From positions 1-64,000 of the forward strand of contig NZ_LYPA01000046.1 in assembly GCF_001675045.1 (NCBI RefSeq): a DNA stretch of 64,000 nucleotides, in the 5' to 3' direction. The stretch comes from Paenibacillus oryzae. GTDB lineage: Bacteria; Bacillota; Bacilli; Paenibacillales; Paenibacillaceae. The notes under the pieces were generated by a model. It saw only the letters and a program-made list of their open reading frames with translations, made no database searches and was not told the origin of the DNA. This document shows positions 43,237-51,071 of the stretch, piece by piece (position 1 is the first letter of the stretch; each line of letters begins with the position of its first letter). The position numbers and the translations under genes were made by a program.

Positions 43237-44097
43237 ATGCCTGAACTGCCGGAGGTAGAAACGGTCAGAAGAACGTTGATTGAACTGGTAGCCGGGAAAA
43301 AAATAGCTTCCGTGACGGTCCGGCTGCCGCGCATTATCCAAAAGCCGGCCGATCCAGCGCAGTTTGCTGACGCGCTTGTTGGACACACTATCCAAACGGT
43401 GGAGCGCAGAGGCAAGTTTCTGCGCATTGTGCTGGACGGGCTGGTGCTGGTTTCGCATTTGCGCATGGAGGGCCGGTACGGCGTATATCCATCAGAGGAA
43501 GATGTAGAGCTTCATACGCATGTGCTGTTTCATTTTGAGGATGGCACCGATTTGCGATATAAGGATGTCAGACAGTTTGGAACGATGCATTTGTTTGCGC
43601 CGGGCGATGAATTTACTCAGCCGCCGTTGTCCAAGCTTGGACTAGAGCCGTTGGAGGAAGGTTTTACGCTTAAGGAGCTGAGAAGCCGGCTGGAGCGCCG
43701 GAAAAGCCGCATCAAGCCGCTGCTCCTGAATCAGGAGCATATCGTGGGGCTTGGCAACATATACGTGGATGAGGCCTTGTTCCAGGCACGAATTCACCCG
43801 GAGCGCTCGCCGGAAAGCCTGACGGGCGCGGAGTGGAGCCGATTGCACGAAGCTATCGTCTCGACGCTGCAAAAGGCGGTGGATGCGGGAGGTTCTTCGA
43901 TCAAGTCCTACGTCAACGGACAAGGCGAGATGGGCATGTTCCAGCACCAGCTTCTGGTGTACGGTCACAAGGACGAGCCTTGCCCAACCTGCGGAAGCGC
44001 CATTCACAAAACCTTGGTAGGAGGCAGGGGCACCCATTTTTGTCCGGCTTGCCAATCGCTAAAGGCTGGAAGAAAAATGGCTAAAGCAGCAGAGTAG
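43237..44097 (+). CDS. mutM: Formamidopyrimidine-DNA glycosylase
   Basis: 286 residues. N-terminal MPELPEVETVRR gives the catalytic Pro2 and Glu3 after Met removal; Lys in RRGKFLR, the helix-two-turn-helix and a C-terminal zinc finger (CPTC ... CPAC) complete the Fpg fold. Excises 8-oxoguanine and formamidopyrimidines. AGAGGTG precedes the ATG. A 17-bp repeat separates it from polA and a palindrome array follows. Confidence 0.97.
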   Translation: MPELPEVETVRRTLIELVAGKKIASVTVRLPRIIQKPADPAQFADALVGHTIQTVERRGKFLRIVLDGLVLVSHLRMEGRYGVYPSEEDVELHTHVLFHFEDGTDLRYKDVRQFGTMHLFAPGDEFTQPPLSKLGLEPLEEGFTLKELRSRLERRKSRIKPLLLNQEHIVGLGNIYVDEALFQARIHPERSPESLTGAEWSRLHEAIVSTLQKAVDAGGSSIKSYVNGQGEMGMFQHQLLVYGHKDEPCPTCGSAIHKTLVGGRGTHFCPACQSLKAGRKMAKAAE

Positions 44098-44150
44098 CAA
44101 GGTAATAAGAAGCAAGGTGTCAAAGTCGCAGGGTAAGTAACAAGCTAGCT

Positions 44151-44590
44151 GCGTGTACGAGTTTTCATACAAACCGCCCAGCATCGGGGTTACTTTTATG
44201 TGTTTTGTACGATTCTTCATACAACATCGAGGTTACTTTTATATGTTTTGTACGATTCTTCATACAAACCGCCCAGCATCGAGGTTACTTTTATGCGGTT
44301 TGTACGATTTTTCATACAAACCGCCCAGCGTCGGGGTTACTTTTATGTGTTTTGTACGATTTTTCATACAAAACAATCAACATCGAGGTTACTTTTATGT
44401 GTTTTGTACGATTCTTCATACAAAACCGTCCAGCATCGAGGTTACTTTTATACGGCTTGTACGATTTTTCATACAAAACGCCCAGTATCGAGGTTCATTT
44501 TAGGCGTTTTGTACGATTTTTCGTATAAAGCGTCAAATATGGATAACAGGGTTGCTTCATTTGTATGTATTTTCATACAAACCATATTTC
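44151..44590. repeat. 52-bp-period array of palindromes (locus 2, 9 units)
   Basis: Nine units with hairpin arms TTTGTACGA / TCATACAAA around TTTT; GTACGA cores at 44155, 44207, 44250, 44302, 44354, 44406, 44459, 44511 and a degenerate one at 44563. The step is 52-53 bp except one 43-bp unit with a 9-bp linker deletion. The palindrome is the reverse complement of that at 69-412, but linkers (CATCGAGGTTACTTTTATG type) differ between loci. Three overlapping open frames across it are artefacts. The rest of 44591-44872 holds only a CGGCGG / CCGCCG hairpin (44737-44755). Confidence 0.92.
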
Positions 44591-44872
44591 ATGTGCTTTC
44601 CTACGGACCACCAACGTTTTTTCCACGGACCAGCAACTATCTGTACCAGCAGCAGATTCTGAACCAGGTTTGAGCCCACGCTGCAGCAGGTTCTAAACTA
44701 GAAGCATGCCTTAAAGCATAGCCATGCCTTCAAGCACGGCGGTTGTGCACCGCCGAGACTTTCCCGCATATGATGAAGTCATGATGTATGGGCGAACGTC
44801 CATGGCTTTTGCGCGTTTTTGCGCATTGCGATTTGAGCCGGGATGGTTTCGACCCTGCGGGGAGGCTTGGAA

Positions 44873-45715
44873 TTGATTGCACATATGCTGTCCTTGATTC
44901 TGTTGGCGTTTGCGGTAAGCCTGGATGGTTTTGGGGTTGGCGTTACGTATGGCTTGCGCAAAATCCGAATTCCTTTTTTGTCCATTTTAATTATTGCCTG
45001 CTGCTCGGGACTAGTCATTTGGGTGTCGATGCAAGCGGGTGGCTGGCTGAGCGGATTTCTGTCCGAGACGGCGGCCAAGTTTATCGGAGCCGCTATTCTG
45101 ATCGGCATTGGCTGCTGGGCGTTAATTCAGCTCGGTTTAAGCAAAGGGAACGATGAGGGAACGGAAACATCCGCCGATCGGAAAACGCCGGCCGAGGCGG
45201 AAGGCCAAAAAAGGATGCCGAAAACTGACAAGAAGCCAACTCCTGCTAACGGAGAAGCCGAAATGGTTGAGGCGTCAACTCCTGTTCACGGCTTGCCGGA
45301 AATGGTTGATGTTTTGCCTTCTGCTAACGGAGTGCCGCCAGTTGATGAGGCGGTCGAGACTTTTTCCGCGCCTACGCAAGTTATGAAGGTGGAGCTGAAA
45401 ACGCTGGGGCTGGTCATTCAGATTTTGCGTAAGCCGCAGGTGGCGGACGTGGACCGTTCGGGAAGCATTTCCTCATCGGAGGCCGTGATGCTGGGCGTCG
45501 CTTTGTCAATTGACGCCTTTGGGGCGGGACTTGGGGCCGCTTTGTTGGGATTGCCGGCTTTATTGACAGCGGCCGTTATTGCTCTCTCCAGCGCCTTTTT
45601 TCTGATCAGCGGCACCTATGTCGGCCTTCGCTTTTCAGCGAAACGGAGCAGGCATGCTTTGTCTGTGCTGCCAGGGATACTTCTCATCATGATGGGCATC
45701 ATGAAAATGCTGTAG
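44873..45715 (+). CDS. ytaF: Sporulation membrane protein YtaF (MntP-like fold) with long inserted loop
   Basis: About 280 residues: two sets of three transmembrane helices with the paired motifs AFAVSLDGFGVGVTYGLRKI and ALSIDAFGAGLGAAL, the MntP/YtaF pattern. Bacillus YtaF is about 210 residues; here a hydrophilic loop of about 90 residues (roughly 95-185), rich in Glu/Pro and partly repeated (NGEAEMVE, HGLPEMVD, NGVPPVDE), separates the halves. TTG at 44873 is preferred, with GGGGAGG at good distance; the earlier ATG at 44843 has none. Position between mutM and coaE matches Bacillus. Confidence 0.88.
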   Translation: MIAHMLSLILLAFAVSLDGFGVGVTYGLRKIRIPFLSILIIACCSGLVIWVSMQAGGWLSGFLSETAAKFIGAAILIGIGCWALIQLGLSKGNDEGTETSADRKTPAEAEGQKRMPKTDKKPTPANGEAEMVEASTPVHGLPEMVDVLPSANGVPPVDEAVETFSAPTQVMKVELKTLGLVIQILRKPQVADVDRSGSISSSEAVMLGVALSIDAFGAGLGAALLGLPALLTAAVIALSSAFFLISGTYVGLRFSAKRSRHALSVLPGILLIMMGIMKML

Positions 45716-45816
45716 AGGTTAGAGTAAAACAAACAGGGATAATGCGACAATTCTCTGGGGTAATGTGGAATTTTATGGGATAATGCAGGGATCCGTTTTA
45801 AGATGAGGCCGCATCA

Positions 45817-45955
45817 AGGCTGATTAAACTTAGTATGGCAAAATACGTGTAAGGCTGATCTGAGTAAGGCGAGTTAAACTGATTAAGTCGAGTTTAACTG
45901 AGTAAGGCTTATTAAACGTATAAGGCTGATCAAACGGTTTAAGGCTATTAAAACA
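45817..45955. repeat. Degenerate ~19-bp tandem repeat upstream of coaE
   Basis: Units AAGGC(T/G)(G/A)ATTAAACTGA(G/T)T-like recur every 18-19 bp from about 45862 to 45955, with an outlying copy at 45817. A further short repeat (GGGATAATG, 45740-45790) precedes it. Nothing else is seen in 45716-45984. Confidence 0.6.
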
Positions 45956-45984
45956 TACATTTTTTTAAAATCTGAGGTGAGGAC

Positions 45985-46581
45985 ATGATCATAGGATTGA
46001 CCGGTGGGATCGCCAGCGGAAAAAGCACGGTTTCCGAAATGCTTATCGAGCGGGGAGCCAGACTGGTTGATGCCGATGCGGTCGCAAGAGAGATTGTCCA
46101 GCCGGGGGAACCCGCGCTTGAGGCAATCGCCTCCTGCTTTGGACAAGCTGTATTGCTGGATGACGGAGCATTAAACCGCAAAGCGTTAGGCGAAATCGTT
46201 TTTCGGGATGCTGAAAAGCTTAAACAGCTGGAGGCTATTACGCACCCGGCCATCCGAAAGCGTATGTGGGACAAAATCCGCGTTTATGAAGAAGAACGGC
46301 CAAAACGTCTTATTGTGGCGGATATTCCGCTCCTTTTTGAAACGAAGCAAGAAGAGATGTATGAAGGCGTTCTTGTTGTCTACGTTCCATTCGAGGTTCA
46401 GCTTTCCCGATTAATGAAAAGAAACGGCATGGACGAAGAAGAGGCCAAGCGGCGAATCGGGCTTCAGATGGACATGGAGGAAAAGCGGCGGCGAGGCAAA
46501 TGGATCATCGACAACAGCGGTACGCTTGAGGAAACAGAGAAGCAAGTGCAACTTTTTATGGAGAACCAGGTACATTTATGA
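45985..46581 (+). CDS. coaE: Dephospho-CoA kinase
   Basis: 198 residues; P-loop GLTGGIASGKST at the N-terminus, DADAVAREI and the late LIVADIPLLFE and RNGMDEEEAKRRI typical of CoaE, the last step of coenzyme A synthesis. Starts ATG with GAGGTGAGG upstream. Overlaps the lytic transglycosylase gene by 4 bp (ATGA). Confidence 0.96.
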   Translation: MIIGLTGGIASGKSTVSEMLIERGARLVDADAVAREIVQPGEPALEAIASCFGQAVLLDDGALNRKALGEIVFRDAEKLKQLEAITHPAIRKRMWDKIRVYEEERPKRLIVADIPLLFETKQEEMYEGVLVVYVPFEVQLSRLMKRNGMDEEEAKRRIGLQMDMEEKRRRGKWIIDNSGTLEETEKQVQLFMENQVHL

Positions 46582-47153
46582 AGCGTAAACGGGCGAAATG
46601 GAGAAGGCGTTTTTTCCTGCTGGCTGTTGTGACGATAGTAGGTTTTCTTTTTTTGAAAAGCGATATGGTTGGCAAATGGCTTTATCCCATTCATTATCAG
46701 AACGATATAAGAGCAAGCGCCTCCAATTACGGGCTTGAGCCTCATCTGGTGGCGGCGGTTATACGCGCGGAATCCAATTTTCAAACAGGCCGGGAATCGC
46801 ATAAAGGCGCGCTGGGGCTAATGCAGCTAATGCCTACTACTGCGGATTGGGTTGTGGAGAAGGCTGGCTTTGAGTCTGTGGATGAGGAGATGCTGAAGCA
46901 TCGGGCGGATGTCAGCATTGAGATGGGGTCCTGGTATTTGAGCTCGCTTAAGGAGCAATTTGATCAAAACGTATATGCTGCGGTTGCTGCTTATAACGCG
47001 GGACCGGGCAATGTGCGCAAATGGCTGGATGAGGGCAGATGGGACGGCAAGCTGGAAACCTCTGATGACATCCCCTTCGGGGAAACGCGCCGTTATGTAC
47101 AAAAGGTCAATTATTACTATAATAAATATAAAGAGCTGTATCCCGGCTTTTAA
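46578..47153 (+). CDS. Lytic transglycosylase (SLT domain, YjbJ-like)
   Basis: 191 residues: a basic N-terminus and signal anchor (about 12-28), then a goose-lysozyme/SLT fold with catalytic Glu in VIRAESNFQTG (~61), GALGLMQLMPTTA and VAAYNAGPGNVRKWL. Cleaves peptidoglycan glycan strands outside the membrane. Translationally coupled to coaE. Relatives in Bacillus are also found as small single-domain proteins. Substrate class is well supported; physiological role is not. Confidence 0.92.
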   Translation: MKRKRAKWRRRFFLLAVVTIVGFLFLKSDMVGKWLYPIHYQNDIRASASNYGLEPHLVAAVIRAESNFQTGRESHKGALGLMQLMPTTADWVVEKAGFESVDEEMLKHRADVSIEMGSWYLSSLKEQFDQNVYAAVAAYNAGPGNVRKWLDEGRWDGKLETSDDIPFGETRRYVQKVNYYYNKYKELYPGF

Positions 47154-47173
47154 CCATCGGACATGAAGAATGC

Positions 47174-47211
47174 TTCGAAGAGCTTGTCTTTTTAGGGACA
47201 AGCTCTCCAAA
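47174..47211. terminator. Bidirectional hairpin between convergent genes
   Basis: AGAGCTTGTC / GACAAGCTCT stem (47179-47206) lies between the transglycosylase gene and the convergent SASP gene. T-runs are poor, so strength is uncertain. Confidence 0.55.
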
Positions 47212-47243
47212 GCTTCTGTTATTCATACAAACTTAATGAATCA

Positions 47244-47459
47244 TTATTTTTGGCCGGCCAGAGATTGTTCAGCGATTTGTACCAAACGGCGAGTAATAAA
47301 ACCCCCGATGGAGCCTGCGTCTCTGGTCGTGAAGTTGCCATAATATCCGTCTTGCGGAATCGCGATGCCGAGTTCTTGGGCAACCTCGTATTTCAGTTGA
47401 TCCAAAGCGGCAGTCGCTTGCGGCACTACCAGTTGGTTGCTGCTGCGGGATGAGCTCAT
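47244..47459 (-). CDS. Alpha/beta-type small acid-soluble spore protein
   Basis: 71 residues, typical length. The GPR protease cleavage segment [10 protein letters not shown] and the C-terminal block [19 protein letters not shown] are diagnostic. Coats and protects forespore DNA. AAGGAGGTG precedes the ATG. Convergent with the transglycosylase and divergent from nrdR. Belongs to the sigma-G regulon in Bacillus. Confidence 0.97.
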   Translation of the reverse strand: MSSSRSSNQLVVPQATAALDQLKYEVAQELGIAIPQDGYYGNFTTRDAGSIGGFITRRLVQIAEQSLAGQK

Positions 47460-47489
47460 TGATGTTCACCTCCTTGCGGTTGGTAACTT

Positions 47490-47496
47490 TATTATG
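47490..47496 (-). promoter_or_regulatory. Possible sigma-G -10 element of the SASP gene
   Basis: CATAATA on the minus strand, 31 bp before the start codon, fits the forespore sigma -10 pattern. No convincing -35 was found. Confidence 0.35.
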
Positions 47497-47565
47497 TGCG
47501 TATTTTCAAAGTTCATGTCAGGAAACAGCTGGCAATTATTATGGAAAGGGAGGACGTTTGTATTT

Positions 47566-48042
47566 ATGAAATGTCCATATTGCGACTACTCCGGAACGAA
47601 GGTGCTGGACTCCAGACCCGCCAACGAAAACAAGTCCATACGACGCCGCAGAGAATGCGAGCAATGCAGCAGGCGCTTCACCACATTTGAGATGATTGAG
47701 GAAACGCCGCTAATCGTTATTAAAAAGGACGGAAGCCGGGAGGAATTTAGCCGCGATAAAATTTTGCGGGGCTTAATTCGCGCCTGCGAGAAACGTCCTG
47801 TTCCGGTGGAGCGTCTGGAAGTGATTGTTTCCGAGGTGGAAAAGGAGCTGCGCACGACTGCGTTGGCTGAGGTGGACAGCAGCGAAATCGGCAATATTGT
47901 CATGAAGCAGCTTTATCCCGTTGATGAAGTGGCTTATGTCCGATTTGCCTCGGTCTATAGACAATTCAAGGATATCGATATGTTTATGAAGGAACTCAAC
48001 AGCTTGTTGAAGCATCCCATAAACGGGATGGAGCGGGAATAA
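47566..48042 (+). CDS. nrdR: Transcriptional repressor NrdR
   Basis: 158 residues: zinc ribbon CPYC ... CEQC (residues 3-34) and an ATP-cone domain ([20 protein letters not shown]). NrdR senses dATP/ATP and represses ribonucleotide reductase genes. ATG at 47566 begins [17 protein letters not shown], the family's normal start; the longer frame from 47437 would overlap the SASP gene. Matches ytcG position after coaE in Bacillus, with two genes inserted. Confidence 0.97.
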   Translation: MKCPYCDYSGTKVLDSRPANENKSIRRRRECEQCSRRFTTFEMIEETPLIVIKKDGSREEFSRDKILRGLIRACEKRPVPVERLEVIVSEVEKELRTTALAEVDSSEIGNIVMKQLYPVDEVAYVRFASVYRQFKDIDMFMKELNSLLKHPINGMERE

Positions 48043-48070
48043 GCACCGTCTAGCTTCAAAATAGTTTTTT

Positions 48071-48103
48071 AAACCCGTTGCCGACTGAAGGCAGCGGGTT
48101 TTT
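48071..48103 (+). terminator. Terminator after nrdR
   Basis: AACCCGTTGCC / GGCAGCGGGTT stem with one mismatch and a 7-nt loop, then a T-run. Confidence 0.9.
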
Positions 48104-48170
48104 GTCATAGATCATGGGGAGCGACGACTCAGTGTCCATCAGGCCAGCAATGGTCCAATAGTATCCTACA

Positions 48171-48227
48171 GGTAACTACACCACTTTCAAGTGCGTACTT
48201 CCGGTATTGATCCTCTGCCTCTACAAT
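48171..48227 (+). promoter_or_regulatory. HxlR-type operator and activator-dependent promoter of hxlAB
   Basis: An imperfect palindrome, GGTAACTACACCACTT / AAGTGCGTACTTCC (48171-48202), sits over the -35 region. TACAAT (48222-48227) is a fair -10, while the -35 17 bp upstream (TTCCGG) is poor, as expected for a promoter needing an activator. HxlR activates hxlAB in Bacillus in response to formaldehyde. Confidence 0.6.
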
Positions 48228-48284
48228 GAGGGAGCAGCGTTTTGCGCTTAAGCATGATTAATGAGGACAAAGGGAGAGATCAAT

Positions 48285-48917
48285 ATGAAATTGCAATTGG
48301 CATTGGATTTGGTGGATATTCCGGGAGCGCTTGAGGTCGTTAAGACCGTTGAGGCGTTTGTTGATATTGTTGAGATTGGCACTCCGATTGTTATTAATGA
48401 AGGACTGCATGCGGTCAAAGCTCTTAAAGAAGCTTTTCCAAGCATGACGGTATTGGCAGATCTGAAGGTGATGGATGCCGGCGGCTATGAAGTGATGAAG
48501 GCATCGGAAGCTGGCGCTGATATCATTACGGTATTGGGAGTTTCGGCAGATTCCACAATTAGCGGAGCTGTTGAGGAAGCCCGTCGTCAGGGCAAGCAAG
48601 TTATGGTAGATATGATCAACGTTAAGGATATCGCTGCCAGAGCGGCCGAAATCGATGCCCTTGGGGTAGACTACATTTGTGTACACTCCGGATATGATCA
48701 TCAAGCGGAAGGCATCAACTCGTTTCAGGATCTTGCGATCATCAAATCTGTCGTGAAAAATGCCAAAACGGCTGTTGCCGGCGGCATCAAGCTGGATACG
48801 CTGCCTGAGGCGATCAAAGCGGCTCCTGATCTCGTCATTGTAGGCGGAGGCATTACTGGCGCAGCGGACATGGCTAAGACGGCATCCCAAATGCAAGAGC
48901 TGATTGCTCAGCGATAA
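48285..48917 (+). CDS. hxlA: 3-hexulose-6-phosphate synthase
   Basis: 210 residues, orotidine-phosphate decarboxylase superfamily barrel: MKLQLALDLVD, ADLKVMDAGGYEV (the D-x-K-x-x-D active site) and VVGGGITGAADM at the phosphate site. Joins formaldehyde and ribulose 5-phosphate (ribulose monophosphate pathway). ATG at 48285 has AAAGGGAGAG; an in-frame ATG at 48261 is less likely. First of hxlA-hxlB-hxlR. Confidence 0.96.
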   Translation: MKLQLALDLVDIPGALEVVKTVEAFVDIVEIGTPIVINEGLHAVKALKEAFPSMTVLADLKVMDAGGYEVMKASEAGADIITVLGVSADSTISGAVEEARRQGKQVMVDMINVKDIAARAAEIDALGVDYICVHSGYDHQAEGINSFQDLAIIKSVVKNAKTAVAGGIKLDTLPEAIKAAPDLVIVGGGITGAADMAKTASQMQELIAQR

Positions 48918-48926
48918 GAAGAGACG

Positions 48927-49496
48927 ATGAAGACAACGGCGAATTATTTTGACCATATAGTAGAGGAGCTGCAGCAGTCCAGCGTGGCTATCTCCGATGC
49001 TGGAACGCATTCAGGAGACCTCCTGGCAGAAAAATTGTCGGCTGCGGCTTCCGTGTTTGTCGGGGGAGCGGGACGTTCCGGCCTGATGGGCAAGGCGTTT
49101 GCCATGCGTCTCATGCATATGGGGGTAACCTCCCATGTCATTGGCGAGACGGTAACGCCGGGTATCGGACAAGGAGACTGGCTAGTGCTGGGCTCCGGCT
49201 CCGGGGAAACCGGAAGTCTGGTGGCTATGGCGCAGAAAGCCCGGCAGGCAGGCGCTCAAGTAGCTGTTGTTACGATAAAGCCTGAATCGACGCTGGGGCA
49301 ATTCGCGGATGTTACGGTTGTTTTGCCAGGTGCGACCAAGGAGCAGCATAATGGGCAGCGGGGCAGCATTCAGCCTATGGCTACGCTTTTCGAACAAAGC
49401 TTGCTGCTATTTTACGATGCGCTTGTGTTAAAGCTTATGGAGCTAAAGGGCCAGAATTCGGCCAATATGTACGGAAAACACGCCAATCTGGAATAA
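48927..49496 (+). CDS. hxlB: 6-phospho-3-hexuloisomerase
   Basis: 189 residues with a SIS sugar-isomerase fold ([50 protein letters not shown]). Converts hexulose 6-phosphate to fructose 6-phosphate, completing formaldehyde fixation with HxlA. Lies 9 bp after hxlA, with AAGAAGAG as a modest RBS. Confidence 0.96.
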   Translation: MKTTANYFDHIVEELQQSSVAISDAGTHSGDLLAEKLSAAASVFVGGAGRSGLMGKAFAMRLMHMGVTSHVIGETVTPGIGQGDWLVLGSGSGETGSLVAMAQKARQAGAQVAVVTIKPESTLGQFADVTVVLPGATKEQHNGQRGSIQPMATLFEQSLLLFYDALVLKLMELKGQNSANMYGKHANLE

Positions 49497-49530
49497 ACCA
49501 TGTATACTGATGGGGGAGGGGATGAACGAT

Positions 49531-49884
49531 ATGGCTCAACAGCTAAAAGCCCGGATTAACCTGAAGGAAATTAATTGCGAGAAGGAGCTTACGCTTGCTG
49601 TCATCGGAGGCAAGTGGAAGCTGATTATTTTATGGCATCTGGGACTTGAAGGGACAAAGCGATTCAGCGAGCTGAAAAAGATGATTCCCCACATCACCCA
49701 AAAGATGCTGACCAATCAGCTTCGTGAGCTGGAGGAGGACCTGCTGGTGGAGCGCAAGGTGTACGCCGAGGTGCCGCCACGGGTGGAATATTCCTTGAGC
49801 GAATACGGAAGCACGCTGATGCCGGTGTTGCGTCTGATGTATGATTGGGGAAAACGGTATGGCGAGGATGTTGTCTGGAAATAA
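49531..49884 (+). CDS. hxlR: HxlR-family transcriptional regulator
   Basis: About 117 residues; winged helix of the HxlR/MarR2 type with [22 protein letters not shown] and [20 protein letters not shown]. Cys in NCEKE is conserved in formaldehyde-sensing HxlR. ATG at 49531 is chosen since GGGGGAGGGG lies 9 nt upstream; 49510 or 49522 are possible. In Bacillus hxlR is divergent from hxlAB; here it follows in the same direction, 35 bp after hxlB, so it may autoregulate through the same operon. Confidence 0.9.
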   Translation: MAQQLKARINLKEINCEKELTLAVIGGKWKLIILWHLGLEGTKRFSELKKMIPHITQKMLTNQLRELEEDLLVERKVYAEVPPRVEYSLSEYGSTLMPVLRLMYDWGKRYGEDVVWK

Positions 49885-49941
49885 GGTCGCTGACAAGAGC
49901 TGCTGCGGTATGTAACCGCGGCGGCTTTTTTTGTTTACACA

Positions 49942-50006
49942 TTTCAATTTATTTTACATGGAATTAACACTTCGCATATATTGGCTTAAAAAAACGGGTC
50001 TATAAT
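49942..50006 (+). promoter_or_regulatory. PhoP box and promoter of pstS
   Basis: TTTCAA (49942), TTTACA (49953) and TTAACA (49964) are spaced 11 bp apart, the PhoP-box pattern, and a further TTTACA lies out of phase at 49934. TATAAT (50001-50006) is a perfect -10 with a poor -35, consistent with PhoP-dependent activation during phosphate starvation. Confidence 0.8.
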
Positions 50007-50044
50007 TCGTTATGGGTTCAAAAACAAGGTGGAGGAATGAAATC

Positions 50045-50965
50045 ATGAAAAGATTAGTTGGAAAGAAGCTTTATTCGGGGGCAGTTCTTACAGTTATGGC
50101 TTTTGCACTCGTTCTTACAGGCTGCGGCGGCGGAAACAACGGCGGTAATAATGGACAAGGCGCGACCAACGCTCCAACAAATGCAGCTACAAACGCACCA
50201 ACAGAAGCTGCAACACAAGCTCCAGAGCCGTCCGTGAGCGGCACCGTTACTCTTGCTGGTTCCACTTCCGTTCAGCCTTTGGCAGAAGAGCTCGGCACTT
50301 CCTATATGGAAGTCAACAAGGACGCTCGTATTGAAGTAGCTGGCGGCGGTTCAGGCGCAGGCGTTAAAGCTGCCCAATCCGGCACGGCAGATGTAGGCAT
50401 GGCTTCCCGTGCACTGAAATCCGAAGAAACAGGAATCAAGCCTGTTGTTATCGCAATCGACGGTATCGCTGTTGTTGTTAACAAGGACAACGCTGCGGCT
50501 GACCTGACAACGGAGCAAGTTAAAGAAATTTTCAGCGGCAAAATCAAAAACTGGAAGGACGTTGGCGGCAGCGATTCCAACATCGTTGTTGTAAACCGTG
50601 AAGATGGTTCCGGTACTCGCGATGCCTTCAAAGAGCTGGTGCTTGGCGAAGACGAGTTCGTAGCTGAAGCTATCATCCAAAACTCCACTGGAGCTGTGCG
50701 TGAAGCTGTTGGTCAAGACGTTAACGCTATTGGCTACATCTCCTTTGGCGGTCTGAACGATTCCGTTAAAGCTGTCAAAATTAACGGTGTAGAAGCTAGT
50801 GAAGAAAACATCAAATCGCATTCGTATCCAATCTCCAGACCGTTCAACTTCCTGGTGAACGAGTCCTCTGATCCAACTGCCATTACTCAAGCATTCATCG
50901 ACTATGTGCTGAGTCCGGAAGGTCAAGCAGTTGTAGCAGATCACGGTTACGTTACGGTTGAATAG
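50045..50965 (+). CDS. pstS: Phosphate ABC transporter substrate-binding lipoprotein
   Basis: 306 residues. Signal peptide with lipobox LTGC, an Asn/Thr/Pro-rich linker (about 27-60), then a phosphate-binding domain: AGSTSVQPLAEEL, GGGSGAGVKAAQSGTADVGMASR and VVNREDGSGTRDAF, which supply the phosphate ligands. Binds phosphate outside the membrane for PstCAB. ATG at 50045 has GGTGGAGG upstream. First of the pstSCAB operon behind a PhoP box. Confidence 0.96.
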   Translation: MKRLVGKKLYSGAVLTVMAFALVLTGCGGGNNGGNNGQGATNAPTNAATNAPTEAATQAPEPSVSGTVTLAGSTSVQPLAEELGTSYMEVNKDARIEVAGGGSGAGVKAAQSGTADVGMASRALKSEETGIKPVVIAIDGIAVVVNKDNAAADLTTEQVKEIFSGKIKNWKDVGGSDSNIVVVNREDGSGTRDAFKELVLGEDEFVAEAIIQNSTGAVREAVGQDVNAIGYISFGGLNDSVKAVKINGVEASEENIKSHSYPISRPFNFLVNESSDPTAITQAFIDYVLSPEGQAVVADHGYVTVE

Positions 50966-51071
50966 AGCGCACTGCGGTTGAAAAATGGCGAGGATAGCCC
51001 AACAACAGGCTATCCTCCAGCCATGTATAAAAAGCAGATGCCATAGGCCGTTATGTCATGGGGGGATAAAG

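Noticed and set aside
44153..44673. Three overlapping open frames rich in Phe/Tyr/Ile across the second array
   Set aside because: They are the same repeat read in three frames; the period is not a multiple of three and no RBS is present.
48111..48284. T-box or riboswitch in the hxlA leader
   Set aside because: The conserved-looking stretch is better explained as an HxlR operator next to a -10 box; no terminator/antiterminator pair is seen.
48258..49010. 250-residue minus-strand frame opposite hxlA
   Set aside because: Shadow of hxlA; composition is not protein-like (His/Asn/Ser rich).
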